64,000 nucleotides of DNA from Limnephilus marmoratus (GCA_917880885.1 OU862919.1:54163058-54227057); one strand, 5' to 3'. Shown: positions 43,176-55,154, counted from the stretch's first letter. The notes: generated by a model from the letters alone, not told the origin. Translations and numbers: made by a program.

Positions 43176-43729
43176 ATTCAAGAAAACATGTATTGATTTT
43201 TATATAGGTACATTTATATTACTTATTTTATTTCTCAATTGAAAATTGATCAAAGTCACTTCATAATAATACAGCTCAATACAATTTCTGAAGTCAAGGC
43301 GTATTCATTTATGAAGAATAATTTAATTATGTTGATCCTGATATAATCTGTCTCTTCTCTCTCCAAGAACGTCCAACTGCAAGTTTATTCATACGAGTAT
43401 TGGTCTAACTTGATCGTGTCAGCATTTACGGCACTGACCTAAATTTGTCCCGACATCACCATTTATCTTTTACATGAAGGTTTGTTCGACGTTCCGTTCT
43501 TATCTCATGTGTCGCATGCATTCCCTCCACACAACTACGATCAACCGCCCAAGTTAGCGGTGGTAAATACCAAATATTTTTTTGACGCAATTTTGCAAAC
43601 GAAGGGATTTTTTTTACAAATAAATTCATTAAAAATCATTTGGATAATTCAAATTCTACGAAAAAAACTTATTTATTTTAAAAATATATTTGTCAAAAAA
43701 TATACTAATATTCCGATTTTTTAATAACA
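43176..43729. other. Unassigned stretch
   Basis: Nothing recognised. The open frame 43,482-43,724 is AT-rich and resembles no family. Confidence 0.35.
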
Positions 43730-44372
43730 ATATCATCATCATCATCACTATTGGCTCTACAACCCCTGGTGGGTCTTGGCCTCCTCAAGAGTCTTCCTCC
43801 ACTCATTTCGGTTTTGTGCCAGCTCTCTCCAGTTTAGAAGCTCCAAGATAGATATGTCTTTGAGGACGTCGTCGCTCCATCTTAATCTTGGTCTTCCCAG
43901 GCTCCTTCGCCCTTTTGGTCTTGAGTTCAGCAGGGACTTTGGTGCTTGATGATCGGTCATTCTCTCCGCATGCCCCAGCCACCGAAGACTTCCCAGTTTT
44001 ATAAATTTTGCGATGTTTAGCTCCTCAAACAAAGTAAAGAGCTCATTGTTATAACGTCTGCGCCAAAATCCATTTTCTAGAACCGGTCCAAAGATGCAAA
44101 GATGCGTCTCAAAATTTTCCTTTCAAAAACGTCCAGTGCTTGCTCATTCCTCTTAGTTAGTACCCAAGTCTCCGCTGCATATGTAAGTACTGGTCTGATA
44201 AGTGTTTTGTACACTAATATCTTCGTTTTTCTGGACAGCAGTCTGGATTTTAATTGGTTTTGTAGGCGGAAATAACAGCGATTTGCGTTCACTATGCGCT
44301 TCTGGATCTCCTCTGTGGTATTATTGTCGTTTGTTATCAGGGAGCCTAGGTATGTGAATCTTAACAACAATA
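43730..44372 (-). pseudogene. LINE-H reverse transcriptase C-terminal half
   Basis: On the minus strand, frame 44,370-44,077 reads RFTYLGSLITNDNNTTEEIQ, NRCYFRLQNQLKSRLLSRKT, KTLIRPVLTYAAETWVLTKR and FERKILRRIF. After a frameshift near 44,080, frame 44,032-43,757 reads FEELNIAKFIKLGSLRWLGH, AERMTDHQAPKSLLNSRPKG, RRSLGRPRLRWSDDVLKD and NWRELAQNRNEWRKT, ending in THQGL. This is the post-RT thumb and C-terminal domain of a non-LTR retrotransposon. The CATCATCATCATCACTA stretch at its 3' edge on the plus strand is typical of such ends. It is the same family as 3,461-3,592. The 5' two thirds are missing. Confidence 0.85.
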
Positions 44373-44801
44373 TATAGAAACGTTTATTATGGCGCTACAA
44401 AATTGTACCCACACAATATTTTTATAGTTTTTTTTTAAATGATAAAAAAAAAAAAAAAAGTTAGTTGGAGTAAGAGATTCATTCGATAAATATAATATGG
44501 TTAAGATATGGATTGTGAAATAGTAACAAAGTAGAAAATTTTATTTTTTTTGATAATTTATGTTTCCCATTATTCGATGTAATTAGGAAACAAACGGTTC
44601 TTGGGTTTGGCGTAGGAGTTAAACAAATAATCTACCTACCAGGATAAGATAATATAATAAATAATATATAAATGGTTTATTCCGAGTGTTCAGTTTTTGA
44701 AATAGGGTTTTATGTATTGTATGTTTGTTAACGTTAATATTTCCCCCATAATCGGATTTCTCCTGATCTTTCCATGATACGGTCCATTGACATCAACCTT
44801 T
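44373..44801. other. Unassigned AT-rich stretch
   Basis: Nothing recognised. Confidence 0.4.
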
Positions 44802-45235
44802 GACGGCCTCCGTCGTCGAGGGGTAAGGGGCGAGGTCGAGGGGCAATCCGAAGGTCACGGGATCGAATACCGGTGTGTGCAAATAAATTTTATTTGATTC
44901 ATTGAATCAAATAAAATTTAATTAATTCATTAATTAAAAATGATATGTAGTATATTTGCAGCACGTTTCAGAGTGGAAGATAATCTCAGTATCGCACTGG
45001 TGTCAGACACGATTCAGAATTGAAACGTTGCGTGAAATGGCTTTAGCCGTTTTTGGTCTCCAGGTCTAAATAGTTAGGTACTTCCTCTTCCCCATTTAGC
45101 CAGGTACTTCACCATCCTCTTCTCATTCTCCTTCCTCTCCCCAGTACCTTCAGCTTCACAACAGAACCCAATTGGAAATACCACAGTCTCACTGGTTCCA
45201 GACGGAAGAAACTGGGATTCTTGGTATTCACATAA
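44802..45235 (+). mobile_element. SINE-C, diverged near-full-length copy
   Basis: Begins GACGGCCTCCGTCGTCGAGG with a degraded box B (GGATCGAATACC). Then come a duplicated AATAAATTTTATTTGATTCA linker, AGTATCGCACTGGTGTCAGA, the TTAGCCGTTTTTGGTCTCCA segment, a C/T-rich run, and CCAGACGGAAGAAACTGGG near the 3' end. It follows the order of 28,121-28,548 (complemented) but with many changes, so it is an older copy. Confidence 0.85.
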
Positions 45236-46105
45236 AAAACCTCAAAATAATTATTTCCTTCAAACCAGAATCTTTACCATACCTTTTACTTTTTCCTATG
45301 GAGAAAATGTTTTCCTAATGTGAATTATTATTTCAGCTTAAATTACATTTCCATAAATCAAACGCAACAATTATGTAATCTCTTCCATCAGAAATAAACC
45401 TTTCAAATAAGTCATCACTCTTACAAACACTTGATGTTTTTATTTGTATGGAGTTGGGCTTTGTTTCGCGTGTGCTTTTATCACACTAAAGCTCGCAAGA
45501 CTCCGGAAGCATAAGAAGTGGCAGTACTGTAGAATAGAATCTCTTGAAAAGCGTCGTATTTCCACATATCTCCGCCCAACCTCATTCCATCCCGCCTAAG
45601 CCCAACTCTTCCCATCCCGCCCTACAAACCGAGTGCCGATTAAACCGAGATCTTCAAAGCCAAGGGCTGATATTCTGCGTACTCATTTGATGTGGGATGT
45701 GTCGGCGTTCTCCCGAGATGTTAAATCTATCACGCGAACAAAGGAACAATCACGGCGGTGTTAAAAGGAATAAAGTCTTTAAATAATTTAATTGTTTTTT
45801 ACAATATTAATGGGAGGTTTTTCATTTTGAATGATTGTTTTGTTTACTTCTTTTCGTAGCATAATATAAGAAGTTAAGAGCCTTATACAAAACAATGTAG
45901 GGACGTGTTCCACAAACACGTAAAATATATATTTTTTGTGATAATCTGGTAGCTGGCAAAAATTTTTTGAACCCATAAAACATTTACCGAACGATTAGAT
46001 GATTTATTGTAGTTCATTACAATAATTAACAGATCTGAGAGATACGGAAAGGCTGAATCCGGAAAGGTTGAAATGTAGGGTGAATACAAGCAATACCGTT
46101 AATGG
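45236..46105. other. Unassigned stretch, GC-richer at 45,480-45,770
   Basis: No coding sequence recognised. The GC-richer part has no open frame of note and no repeat partner in the window. Confidence 0.35.
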
Positions 46106-46215
46106 AGGACGGAATATGTTATGTGGTAGTTACTGATTATCATGTATGGCTGTGAGGCATGGAATTGGTAAAGGTTTGACTAAAGCAGACCGAATGCAAT
46201 AGAAATGAGTTCAGA
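46106..46215 (+). pseudogene. Small LINE RT fragment
   Basis: VTDYHVWL-like sequence followed by CEAWNW can be read, matching the better copy at about 48,400 (VVIPTLMHGWEAWNW). This is the thumb-region motif (PTLxYGxExW) of a LINE. Only about 35 codons are recognisable and frames are broken. Confidence 0.45.
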
Positions 46216-47067
46216 ACAGGGTGTGACTGAACTACAAATGAGGAATGCTTATAAATTATATCAAGGAAAGCATTGTACATCGGAAAAGGTTATGGTTTTA
46301 GGATTTGTGAAGCCGAAAGCATTTATAAAATATTGGCTTCAGGATTGCCTATTGAAAACAAATATTGTTAATTTTATTTGTGATATGAATATTTTTCTGT
46401 ATATATAGATCGTCCAGCTGATTAGTTAGATATCTCTGAAAATTTAAATTTGGGTTGAGTTGCAGTTATATGTAAAAGTGTAGGTACTCTTCTAACTGGT
46501 GCAATACTCCCATCACTCATAAAAACCACCAAATAATGCAGAAAAGGGTGTGAAATAAACAAAAAAGTTTTCTGGTTCACTAATAGGATATTTCTAAATA
46601 TCATACTAATGTACCGGACCGTTATACCTACTAATGTTATTTTACAGAATATTTAATATGTAGCATAATACAGACGCCTGTAAATAATATTTGATTTATA
46701 GCGAGCATTCGAATATTGCTTTCCTCATTATCTCAAAACTTGGTATTTTGAGATGTCTGACTAATTAATTGGACGTACGGTGTATTTAAATATATTAATT
46801 TTTGTTGTTATTATTTACCTATATGTTTTCATAATCTTTTTTTATTATTTTTATCTTTAAATGAATCTAATAATTGTGTACCTTAATATGTTTTAAAACT
46901 TAAATGTAATTGAGTAGAATTTCCAATCGCATCAAGTACCGCTTTTGTCCGTTATTATACATGTTATATCAAAAATGACATTAATTCACGTCTGATCAGC
47001 CTTCAAAATGACGGTGGTGATCCTATATATTTTATTTTATTTGATATTTATTTGGTTATATTTATGT
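46216..47067. other. Unassigned AT-rich stretch
   Basis: Nothing recognised. Confidence 0.4.
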
Positions 47068-47780
47068 ATTACTAGCAAGTTCCCGGCATGCCTTGCTACG
47101 CCAATTAATAAAGATTTTTTTTTGCCCTGCTTGTTCTTTCCCATTCGTCCCGTTTCCCTTCCACCTCCCCCTCCTTTTCAGCGTCCCTTTCCTCTCATGC
47201 GTTCCCACTCCGCCTTTTCTCTCCCCACCCCCTCTCCCGCTTCCCCCGACCTGCGAACCCCTCTCCAAGTTCCCCTCCACCCCCCAGCATTCCATACATT
47301 CAGCCCCAGTACATTCAGTTTTCAAACAGCTCGCGTGCCACCTATTGCATTTTTTTATACAAATTGCATAATTCCAAAGCTCACCAGTATATATAAAAAC
47401 CATCGCAGGCATGCACGTATCAAAATCCCTAAAGTTCTTCTCAATCCGATGAATGGTTAGCAATGAATAATTTCATGACACCAGAGCTCACTATTGTGTA
47501 TAGAAACCATCATCGCCGACGTGCGCACATAAAATCCCAAAGTTTCGTCGCAATCGAATGAATGGTTGGCAACGTCTAATTTCATGATGCCAGAACCACT
47601 ATTATATATAGAAACCATCGCGGCCATGCGCATATCAAATTCCAAAGTTTCATCGCAAACAGATGAATGGTTAGCAACGCCTAATTTCATGATGCCAGAA
47701 CTCACTATTATAATCAAACTCATCAAATCCCCAAAGTTGCATTGCAATCGGATGAATGATTTAGCAACGCATGGACATCT
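47068..47780 (+). mobile_element. PyR retroposon, most complete copy
   Basis: Head ACTAGCAAGTTCCCGGCATG and CCTTGCTACGCCAATTAATA, the C/T-rich tract (47,150-47,290), ACATTCAGTTTTCAAACAGC, CTCGCGTGCCACCTATTGCA, then four tandem tail units of about 105-110 bp. Each unit has the order TTTCATGATGCCAGAGCTCA, TATAGAAACCATCGCGG, ATGCGCACATCAAA, CGCAATCGGATGAATGG. Head and tail styles resemble RTE-type non-autonomous retroposons. The proline-rich frames are artefacts. Confidence 0.78.
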
Positions 47781-48319
47781 CATATACTCATTTACTCATA
47801 TACCTATTCTAATACTCATATATCTCATATACTTATGTACTCGTAATATACTCATATACTTACTAATATAATCATATATTATAAATCCACAAGCAAACAT
47901 ATTTTGATTTTAATATACCTATATAAATATATGGGTATCGATTATATCCAGGTCTTTCCTGTGTTAAAAAATCCCAAATTGATCATTGCAGTTCGTTTTA
48001 ATAGTTGATAATGAACCCGGCCCGTAGAGAACAAGCGTATTTACCCATAAACAACATGATAAAGTCAACATAGCTTAAATATAATATTATTTCAGCGGTG
48101 TAGGTATATTTCACAAAATTACGTTAGACACATCTTACCATGATAATTGCGAACACACCCTCATTTGCTCGGGGCATCGCGGAATTATACCAACCCTCCG
48201 CGGGGGGCAAAGATAACATAGGGAGCCCTACTCTAACAGCCACTCCAATAAAAAACCCTCAAAAGAACTCACTGATTTATTATATGTGTAACACGAGGAT
48301 TTTTACGATGGTGTTACAA
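47781..48319. other. Unassigned stretch with (CATATACT)-like steps
   Basis: A low-complexity ACTCATATA run at 47,783-47,875 follows the PyR tail. The rest is unrecognised. Confidence 0.4.
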
Positions 48320-48770
48320 CATTTAAAAAATGGTCGAGTGGGGTAAGAAACATTCAAAATGATTTAGAAATTCAAATGAAGTTAGCAGTCCACAATAGTG
48401 TAGTGATACCAACCCTGATGCATGGTTGGGAGGCATGGAATTGGTAGGGGAAGGATTAAAGTAGGTTGAATGCTTCAGAAATAAGGTCCATGAGGTGAAT
48501 GTGCAGTAAAACTACGTATGACCATATGAACAATGTTGAGATCTGCAAAAAATACAAGACGTAAATAAGAATAATAAGCAAGGCAAATAAATGGACTCGT
48601 TGCTTTTGTTCCGCTGCCCTTGCTGTATGTTTTGCTCATGACATTGCCCGCCGCTAGATATTTGTATTGGTGGTTTGGGCAGGTAGGGTGGATAAACAAA
48701 GAAAGGAGGATATACGTAGAAGAAGTCGGGGATGCCCGAGGAAGACGGACTTACTGTATAGGGCTCGCAG
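48320..48770 (+). pseudogene. LINE RT fragment, broken
   Basis: AVHNSVVIPTLMHGWEAWNW can be read around 48,390-48,450, then an EMRSMR-like stretch. Around 48,715-48,770 comes RRRSRGCPRKTDLLY, a degenerate form of the RxSRGRPRKxW motif near the C-terminus of the same LINE type. The 170 bases between (48,540-48,700) are different in character and may be another insertion. No usable frame remains. Confidence 0.5.
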
Positions 48771-48926
48771 TAATTGTATCTAAATGCTGATGGTTGAATT
48801 TGGCAGCCACTTCCTGTTTGGAGCCCCAAAATACTTGAAAAAAACCCTCGATTCGACGACGATAGATTCTCCTATCTTAACAAATGGATTGCAATCCTCA
48901 GAGTTTAGACATTGGGTGGGAATGCT

Positions 48927-49326
48927 TTTTTTTTAAGAAAGAAAAACATTCCCGGGTTACTAATGACCCAACAATGCTTGAAAATCTCCTACTATCACCA
49001 CAGAAAGCCGAAAATGTTGCTTGTGCTGGATAATGTATTTCAATTTAGTATTCAGTTTTTTTTAAAGTTATGTATAAATAACACTGCATTGTTTTTCATG
49101 TGTTTGCTTCTGTAAAAATTCATATGTAATTACTGCAGACACATTAGCCTAGGGATATTTATATTTGTATTTTAATTTATTGTATTTAACCCACAAAAAT
49201 GTTTTATAAATATCCTGTTTGTGTCTCAAATAAATAAATAAATGGAGGACTTAGCCAGCCGAGGAATCGAACAAGCGACGCCCGGGTGGGACTCAAGCGC
49301 TATGCCTACTCAACCATTGACCGGTC
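48927..49326 (-). mobile_element. SINE-A inserted in LINE-J, itself interrupted
   Basis: On the minus strand the tRNA-like head (GACCGGTCAATGGTTGAGTA, box-B-like TTGTTCGATTCC) lies at about 49,242-49,326 and the tail with its A run at 48,927-49,034. It is flanked by GAATGCT on both sides. Between head and tail are about 207 foreign bases (49,035-49,241). Without them the copy matches 3,091-3,286. Confidence 0.88.
49035..49241 (+). mobile_element. LINE 3' UTR fragment inside SINE-A
   Basis: Non-coding AT-rich block ending in AAATAAATAAATAAAT on the plus strand, the usual short-repeat tail of a LINE. It sits exactly where the SINE-A at 3.1 kb is continuous. This is the third level of the nest. 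Confidence 0.6.
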
Positions 49327-49836
49327 GAATGCTGTTCTTGTTCTACAGATATTTCAATGGAAGATGCTTCGAGGAACTAGCGTCATCTCCTCGGCACCGG
49401 TGCATAGTTGGGAAACAACATAATATGTACACCGTTGACATTTGTCAACCGTGTACAACCGGTCGTTTCTACGACTCCTTCTTGAATTCAGCACCTCGGC
49501 TGTGGAACGGTTTGCCAGCCTCTGTGTTTCCTCCCTCCTACAACATGGGTCTCTTCAAGACCCATATTCACTCCTTCTACTCCTTTAAAAGTCCCTCCGC
49601 ACAGCGTCCACAAAGATGACACGAAGGAAATTATTTTTCTCAGGGCCTCCTGTGTGGAGTTAATGTAAAAAAAATACTACGATGAATTGGAGCAAATACT
49701 TGATTGGGGACCATGACAAGAGTCAAAGTAACAGAAGGGTATGTAAGAGACGATATCATATATGAAGTGACTGAGGCGAGGAGTGTATGCCTACGAATCA
49801 CAACTCGACCCACAATAAATTTCATTAGGTGATTTT

Positions 49837-50210
49837 TGTTTGTTTTTCTTTTAATTCCTTTATTTTTCCCAATTTTACATTTTATATTTACATATTTTGA
49901 AAATCATAAAAATAATGGGAATGTGCGTGCGTAATATAGTTAATATATTTTATTTGAATACCCTTAAAAAACAAGCAGTGGTTTATAAAGCAAAAACATG
50001 ATTAAAATTAGTTTCAACAGTTTGTGCAAAAAGTGGATAATAAATATGGATTGTAATATAGTGTAATAATAAGTGTAAAGTTTGTGAGAAACATAAAGTG
50101 ATATAAAATCAAATAAACAGAATTTTTACATCTGTATGGTTAAGCCATATTCTTAACTCTTTTATGTAATGCAAAAGTTTAGTTGCAACTTCAATATTTT
50201 TTGGTAAAAG
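49837..50210 (-). mobile_element. LINE-K 3' UTR, left part (continues at 55,867-56,000)
   Basis: TTTATTTTTCCCAATTTTAC, ATAATGGGAA, CATCTGTATGGTTAAGCCAT and TTTTTTGGTAAAAG match the LINE-K copy at 18,324-18,500. The match breaks at 50,210 and resumes at 55,867 with AAAGATTAAAAGTGCGAGGT and CATAGTTTGCAGTATAAATA up to about 56,000. The gap is the LTR element. Confidence 0.85.
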
Positions 50211-50903
50211 TGCAACGTTATGCGTCACGTTGATGCCAAAATATAACGTAATAAAATAGGTTCTATTTAAACCTCGTAGTATGAATCTAAGATATCTTAA
50301 CTGACAGTATTGAATTGAGGTTATAAAATGTTGCAAATAGAAATGTAGGAAGGCATAGCTCATGGTAGGTAAAACATGTGGATTGGAAACAATACTAAAT
50401 GAAATTAAAGGCATTAACAGGTAAGATAAATTTTAATAACCAATTAGAGGGATTGACAAAATTTAAAGACTACAATAATTAAATAATTAATCATCAGGGT
50501 GCGGTGACTGCTCAAGGAAAACAGTCATACTAAATCATAATGCTTCTACGTTAAAAAAAGGATAAAAGGTGCCAGTCGTTTATTAAAAGCCCTAATACTA
50601 TTAAACGACAAATAGTGTGAAATGATTACATGAGAAAACCAATAAATAAAGTAACGTTACGTGGAAAGCTACATGATGAAAACTCTTCTGTGAAATATTC
50701 CGCCCGCCGTGTTTCTGCCTGGACTCACATGTCTCACACGTCTGTTCAACTCGCCGCCTGGATCAAACTGAAGTACTTCCGTGCACGCAACGCTCTCGAA
50801 CTCTTGCTAGACAAGGCCACCAACCTCGGGAAAACAATCGGCGCCAACCGCACCGGTCAAATCCAACGAGCAATCCAATGCCGTAGCGGTTCTTACCGCT
50901 ACA
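50211..50903 (-). repeat. 3' LTR of the LTR element
   Basis: 693 bp, identical in length to the other LTR. Differs by C at 50,223 (T at 55,186) and T at 50,570 (C at 55,533). The outer and inner ends form TG...CA. The 5' edge on the minus strand is the perfect palindrome GTAGCGGTAAGAACCGCTAC (50,883-50,902). The GC-rich 200 bases inside that edge are open on the plus strand, but this is antisense to the element and not a gene. Confidence 0.93.
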
Positions 50904-50915
50904 TTACCCCCTTAG
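50904..50915 (-). promoter_or_regulatory. Polypurine tract
   Basis: CTAAGGGGGTAA on the minus strand, immediately before the TG of the 3' LTR, is where plus-strand DNA synthesis would be primed. Its place fixes the element's orientation. Confidence 0.7.
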
Positions 50916-53900
50916 GCAGCAAAATTTTCAATACTTTGAAAATTTCCATACGCCTCCTGGCGTCTGAAATGTGAGGCGATGTATCAAGGTCCAATCCAAT
51001 ACAAAATTGCGATGAAAATGTATGTCCAGTTTGTGCCGCCACTGTATTGTGAATGAGACGCTATATCAGATCATTCCGCAATCTGCGTACTAAGCCGCAC
51101 TTATTGGATCTTGATATGCACTTATGAAACATCTTCGCCGATACTGAAGAAGATCCTTGAATGTGAAGATGTAAATTATTGAAGAAGATTTCTTGAACCG
51201 CAAGCACTGCCGCCCAATGTGAAAGAAGCCCATTATGTTCAATGATGTAAAGAGAGGCTGGTCAAATAGCGATGGAACTGAAGAAGAATGACCAAGGACC
51301 ATGTTGAAAAATTTCTTGATAAACTGAATAATGTGTCAGCAATCCATTGAAGATCGAGGTATTCTTGAGTAACAGAAAGAGCAAGAAGTTCCGTATAGAG
51401 TGGAGACCAGAGTACTGCAATTAAGTGCGCCTTCCGAGTAAAATGATGAACTTCCGATATGATGGAGTCCGAATAATTGAAGAATGCAGTCCAGATTGTG
51501 AGACCCAAATAATCCAGTTTCTTGACGTTCCCTAAAACTAAACCTGCCTAAAATTTGGTTTTCTCAAAACAAATTCTAAATAAAGGAGAAACTTTAAAAT
51601 ATAACATTAAAACAGTTCCAAAGTAAAAAACTTCATCGACTGAGATCCTTAAACGCAAAAATCACCCTGACCATATTGTAAAAAAAACCTTAGAAATAAA
51701 ACATATAGAATGCATCATTTAATTCTATGTATATTATATTGTTAACCAACACAGAAGCAAAACGCACCATTCAAACTATAATTATTAAATGATCAAATTC
51801 AAAATGAAAATGCTATTATGAATATATTCAATAGACTTCACAAAACAGCAAGTAAAATTTATATCAATAAATATTAAATCATTTCCAAAGAAAATAGTGT
51901 TGATAATAATTTGAAAACATAGATGTCGCTGAATTCGCCCAGAAAATAATTCCAAGTTATTTAATACATAACAATGTCTAACTTGAGACTATACATATAA
52001 AAAATTAACCCTCTATTACCCAATGTTAAAAAAACTGAAAATAATAATAGTCGAAGTGCAATAAAGATCAACCTCAATATTCAAATACGATCTCATACAA
52101 AAAATCAATCTGAGAAGGAGATCAGAAACAGTGTGAACACGTAACACTCAAGGCAGAAAATTAATGAAAGTTATTTGTTATTTTTTTTAAAACAAAAGAA
52201 ATATCTTTTATTAATGTTTTAAGTACTTATAAAACAATGTAAAATATCTTCAATGTAAAATGAGCCAGTGTATGATGTGACAAACAAATTTGTAATAAAC
52301 ATAATACTATCTTCCGAAAATATTTTCCCGAACAATAAATTAACACGCATTTTAATATATCTGTTAAACCTAAACAACCACAAACATAAATACTTAATAT
52401 GTACCCATAATCTCGTGTAAATCCTCAAAAGAGAAAGAATTAAAAGTTATCACCATTAATGCAATATCAAAACACCATATCGCGATGCACCACTTGTGTT
52501 AAAACACAACCTATGGCTCTATGCCAACATGTAATTCCGCTATAACCTCCGAGGAGATGCGAAAACAAAGTAATTGTTCCAATTATCCAGAACCAACCAG
52601 AACCAGGAAAAATATTATGAAAATTCTATTTCCATTAAGCATGATCAACGATATCCAAAGTTTGCTACACATCATTGAAAAACCTCCGAAGAGATGATGT
52701 GCAACCAACTTCCAAATATTGATCATGATCGATCAATAAAATAAGCGTAGCCACGCCCAACGAGTATATTCATGTGCTAAACGTTCGCATTTACCGCGAA
52801 AACCTGACGAGGTAATACCTGATCAGAATATTAATCTGCGACACCAGCTATTTGGTAACCGCAAGAATGACCTGTTTTATGCAGGTACTTACTTCACCAC
52901 CCAGTGAAAATCACCTGACGTAATACGAACACAAGACAAATTACAGACAGACAAAACGTACACGAACACAATTGAAAAATATGAGCATTTATTTGTGACG
53001 GAACAAACCAACGCTGTATTTATCAAATAAAATATTTAATAACAATTAATAAATAAATAAAATAATCCCTCAAAAGAGACATGGTACTTATGGAAGTGTA
53101 ATTTGATGTGAGCTCAAATTTTATCTGATATCACGCAAAAACCAATTTAAGTATCGCAGTAAATCATGACAAAAATTGTTCGATTTATATTTATATTAAT
53201 TCAGTAATGCCACTACTGACATCTATCGTCAAACTATGTAACCTGAATATTACTATGCTTTTAATAAGCGAGGCCTCACAACTCAATGCTAGAAAGTACT
53301 ACTAACTGACCACAGATGTCACTATGAGAAAAAAATTCCTGTAAAAAATAAAAAATAAATTTTGTAAAATCCGTACTAAGAGAAAAAACACAGCACGAAC
53401 TAACAATATGTTATCACATGTAAAACCCTAGAAGGATGTATTAACAATGCTAGAATGAACCGTAAATGAATCTCCCGTACCGTAAATATGTAAAGTTTCC
53501 GATGAAATTAATGTGTAAACAATTTAGTAGGAATCCTGGAAACAAAATTAAATGTCTAAAGATCTAAGATTCAAGTTTAAGAAAATGACCCAATATATAA
53601 AATCCCAAGAAAACTAAAACTTAGAATCTCGACACGAATAAGCAATTTGAGTAAGTTGACCTTCCGTCACTCAGATTCCCCATTTAATGCCTGACTCTCA
53701 AAACGGAAAACTATAAGATAAATCCAATCACATAATGATATCGCAGTTTAGTGTACCTTTAAACTGCTATCGGAATGTGTAAAGCCTTATCCGACCCAAA
53801 AAAAAAAATAACAATTTAAAGAAAAAAATAAATCCCCATAAGCTAAACGATGGAAGTTGTCAAAAAAATGAACGATATACATTGTGCCACATGTAAACCT

Positions 53901-55154
53901 CATTAATTTGAAAGAACTATCAACTGCAAAAAACGGATCTAATCATTTAAAAAAAATTACCATTAGAAGATAATAAAAGAATTAATGATTTAAAAACTTC
54001 CAAAAGTCAAAATCTGTCAATAAAATTATATCTACTTTTAATAAAATAAATGAAAAATTAAACCCGCTATTTGCGAAGAACAGGTCCCAGCAAAACCGCT
54101 GATCAGCGTGAAGAAACTGACGTCTAAAATGATTTCCACCGCTTATCATTAGAAGAATGCTGGCCATACTGAAAACATATTTATGAAAGTTATTTAAAGA
54201 AATAAAATATTTGAAACATGGTTAAAGGAAGAAAAACAAACAAACGGCTGACAAAGATAGCCTTGTTCGAGACAAAAATTCACTTGGGTCGCATGAAAAA
54301 AAAATTTTTTTTTTTTTTTTTTTTGTCAATACCCTAAATCACCTGGATGTAAATGTTCAAAAATACGATAATCTTTAAGAAATAATGAAGAAGCTCAGAT
54401 AATTTCCAGTAAAAGTGTATGGGCGCAGAATCACCAAGGTCCCTATTCATAAATGAAAAATAAAATTTAGTTGTAAGAATTTCCCTAATAATTTTTAAAG
54501 AACATCAATAATTCGAAATGACGCTTAACATTCTGAAACAAAAATTTCAATCTGAAACCGATTAAAATCACAAGAAAGAATTTTTAAATAATTATTAACT
54601 TACATAATTTGATTATTATTGTGGTCCAATTTAAATTGTACTCGGCAATATAACCTATATCCCAGATTAACGCCATGTGATATCCTGAAGCCATGAATGC
54701 TACTTGTGACAAACTGAGGCTAAACATACCTACAACTTCTGAAAACAAATTAGAAAAAATACTTAGACGGTTTTGTATTTTCATGTATTGAAAAAACAAG
54801 GAATATGATAAAATAGATCGTTCAAATTCAACGAACAATGAAGATTCAAATAGTCATTAATGGTTACAAAGTTTGTCATAATTAATCTGCGAGACGCGAA
54901 CAATATCTGAGCATTGATTAATTATTCACGGCTACAATAATAGTCTCAAAGGGAGTTGAATAAAAGAATTAGTTTGATCCAGGCTGACACAAGAGAATTT
55001 GCAATAATAAGTTAGTATAAAAATGTTCAAAATGACTTACATGTGAATGCAGGTAGAAACGCAGAACACTTCACAGAATTCATCATCCAAAAAAAATGTG
55101 TACCCACAAGATAATATAATTAAAAACGAAGCAAAATATGATAAAATAGTTCAA
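50916..55154 (-). other. Interior of the LTR element, no gag-pol
   Basis: About 4.24 kb of AT-rich sequence (A8T24 at 54,296-54,324). The only open frames are short. On the minus strand 51,239-51,508 (89 codons, open further upstream to about 51,535) is hydrophobic: KLDYLGLTIWTAFFNYSD, LIAVLWSPLYTELLALS. Another at 54,584-54,838 contains MFSLSLSQVAFMASGYHMAL between a good acceptor (TTTGTTTTCAG) and a donor (GTAAGT). They might be fragments of a membrane protein, but I recognise neither, and AT-rich sequence throws up such signals by chance. Confidence 0.55.

Larger units (their letters stand above)
48788..49680 (+). pseudogene. LINE-J copy split by a SINE-A
   Basis: The left part (48,788-48,926) reads VEFGSHFLFGAPKYLKKTLD, then LTNGLQSSEFRHWVGML. 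The right part (49,327-49,680) continues LFLFYRYFNGRCFEELASS, then the TGRFYDSFLNSAPRLWNGLP and ASVFPPSYNMGLFKTHIHSF blocks and the 3' UTR CTCAGGGCCTCCTGTGTGGA. Matched to the copy at 33.7 kb, the two parts are contiguous once the SINE is left out. The site carries a GAATGCT duplication (48,920-48,926 and 49,327-49,333). Several frameshifts make it dead. Confidence 0.85.

Noticed and set aside
50630..50974. 114-codon plus-strand open frame in the LTR, repeated at 55,593-55,937
   Set aside because: It lies in both LTRs, antisense to the element as oriented by PBS and PPT, and its two copies diverge in their last residues because they run into different flanks. It resembles no protein family.
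51239..51508. Odorant-receptor-like peptide
   Set aside because: The hydrophobic pattern is suggestive, but I see no diagnostic C-terminal motif and the frame breaks after about 100 codons. Kept only as a low-confidence finding.
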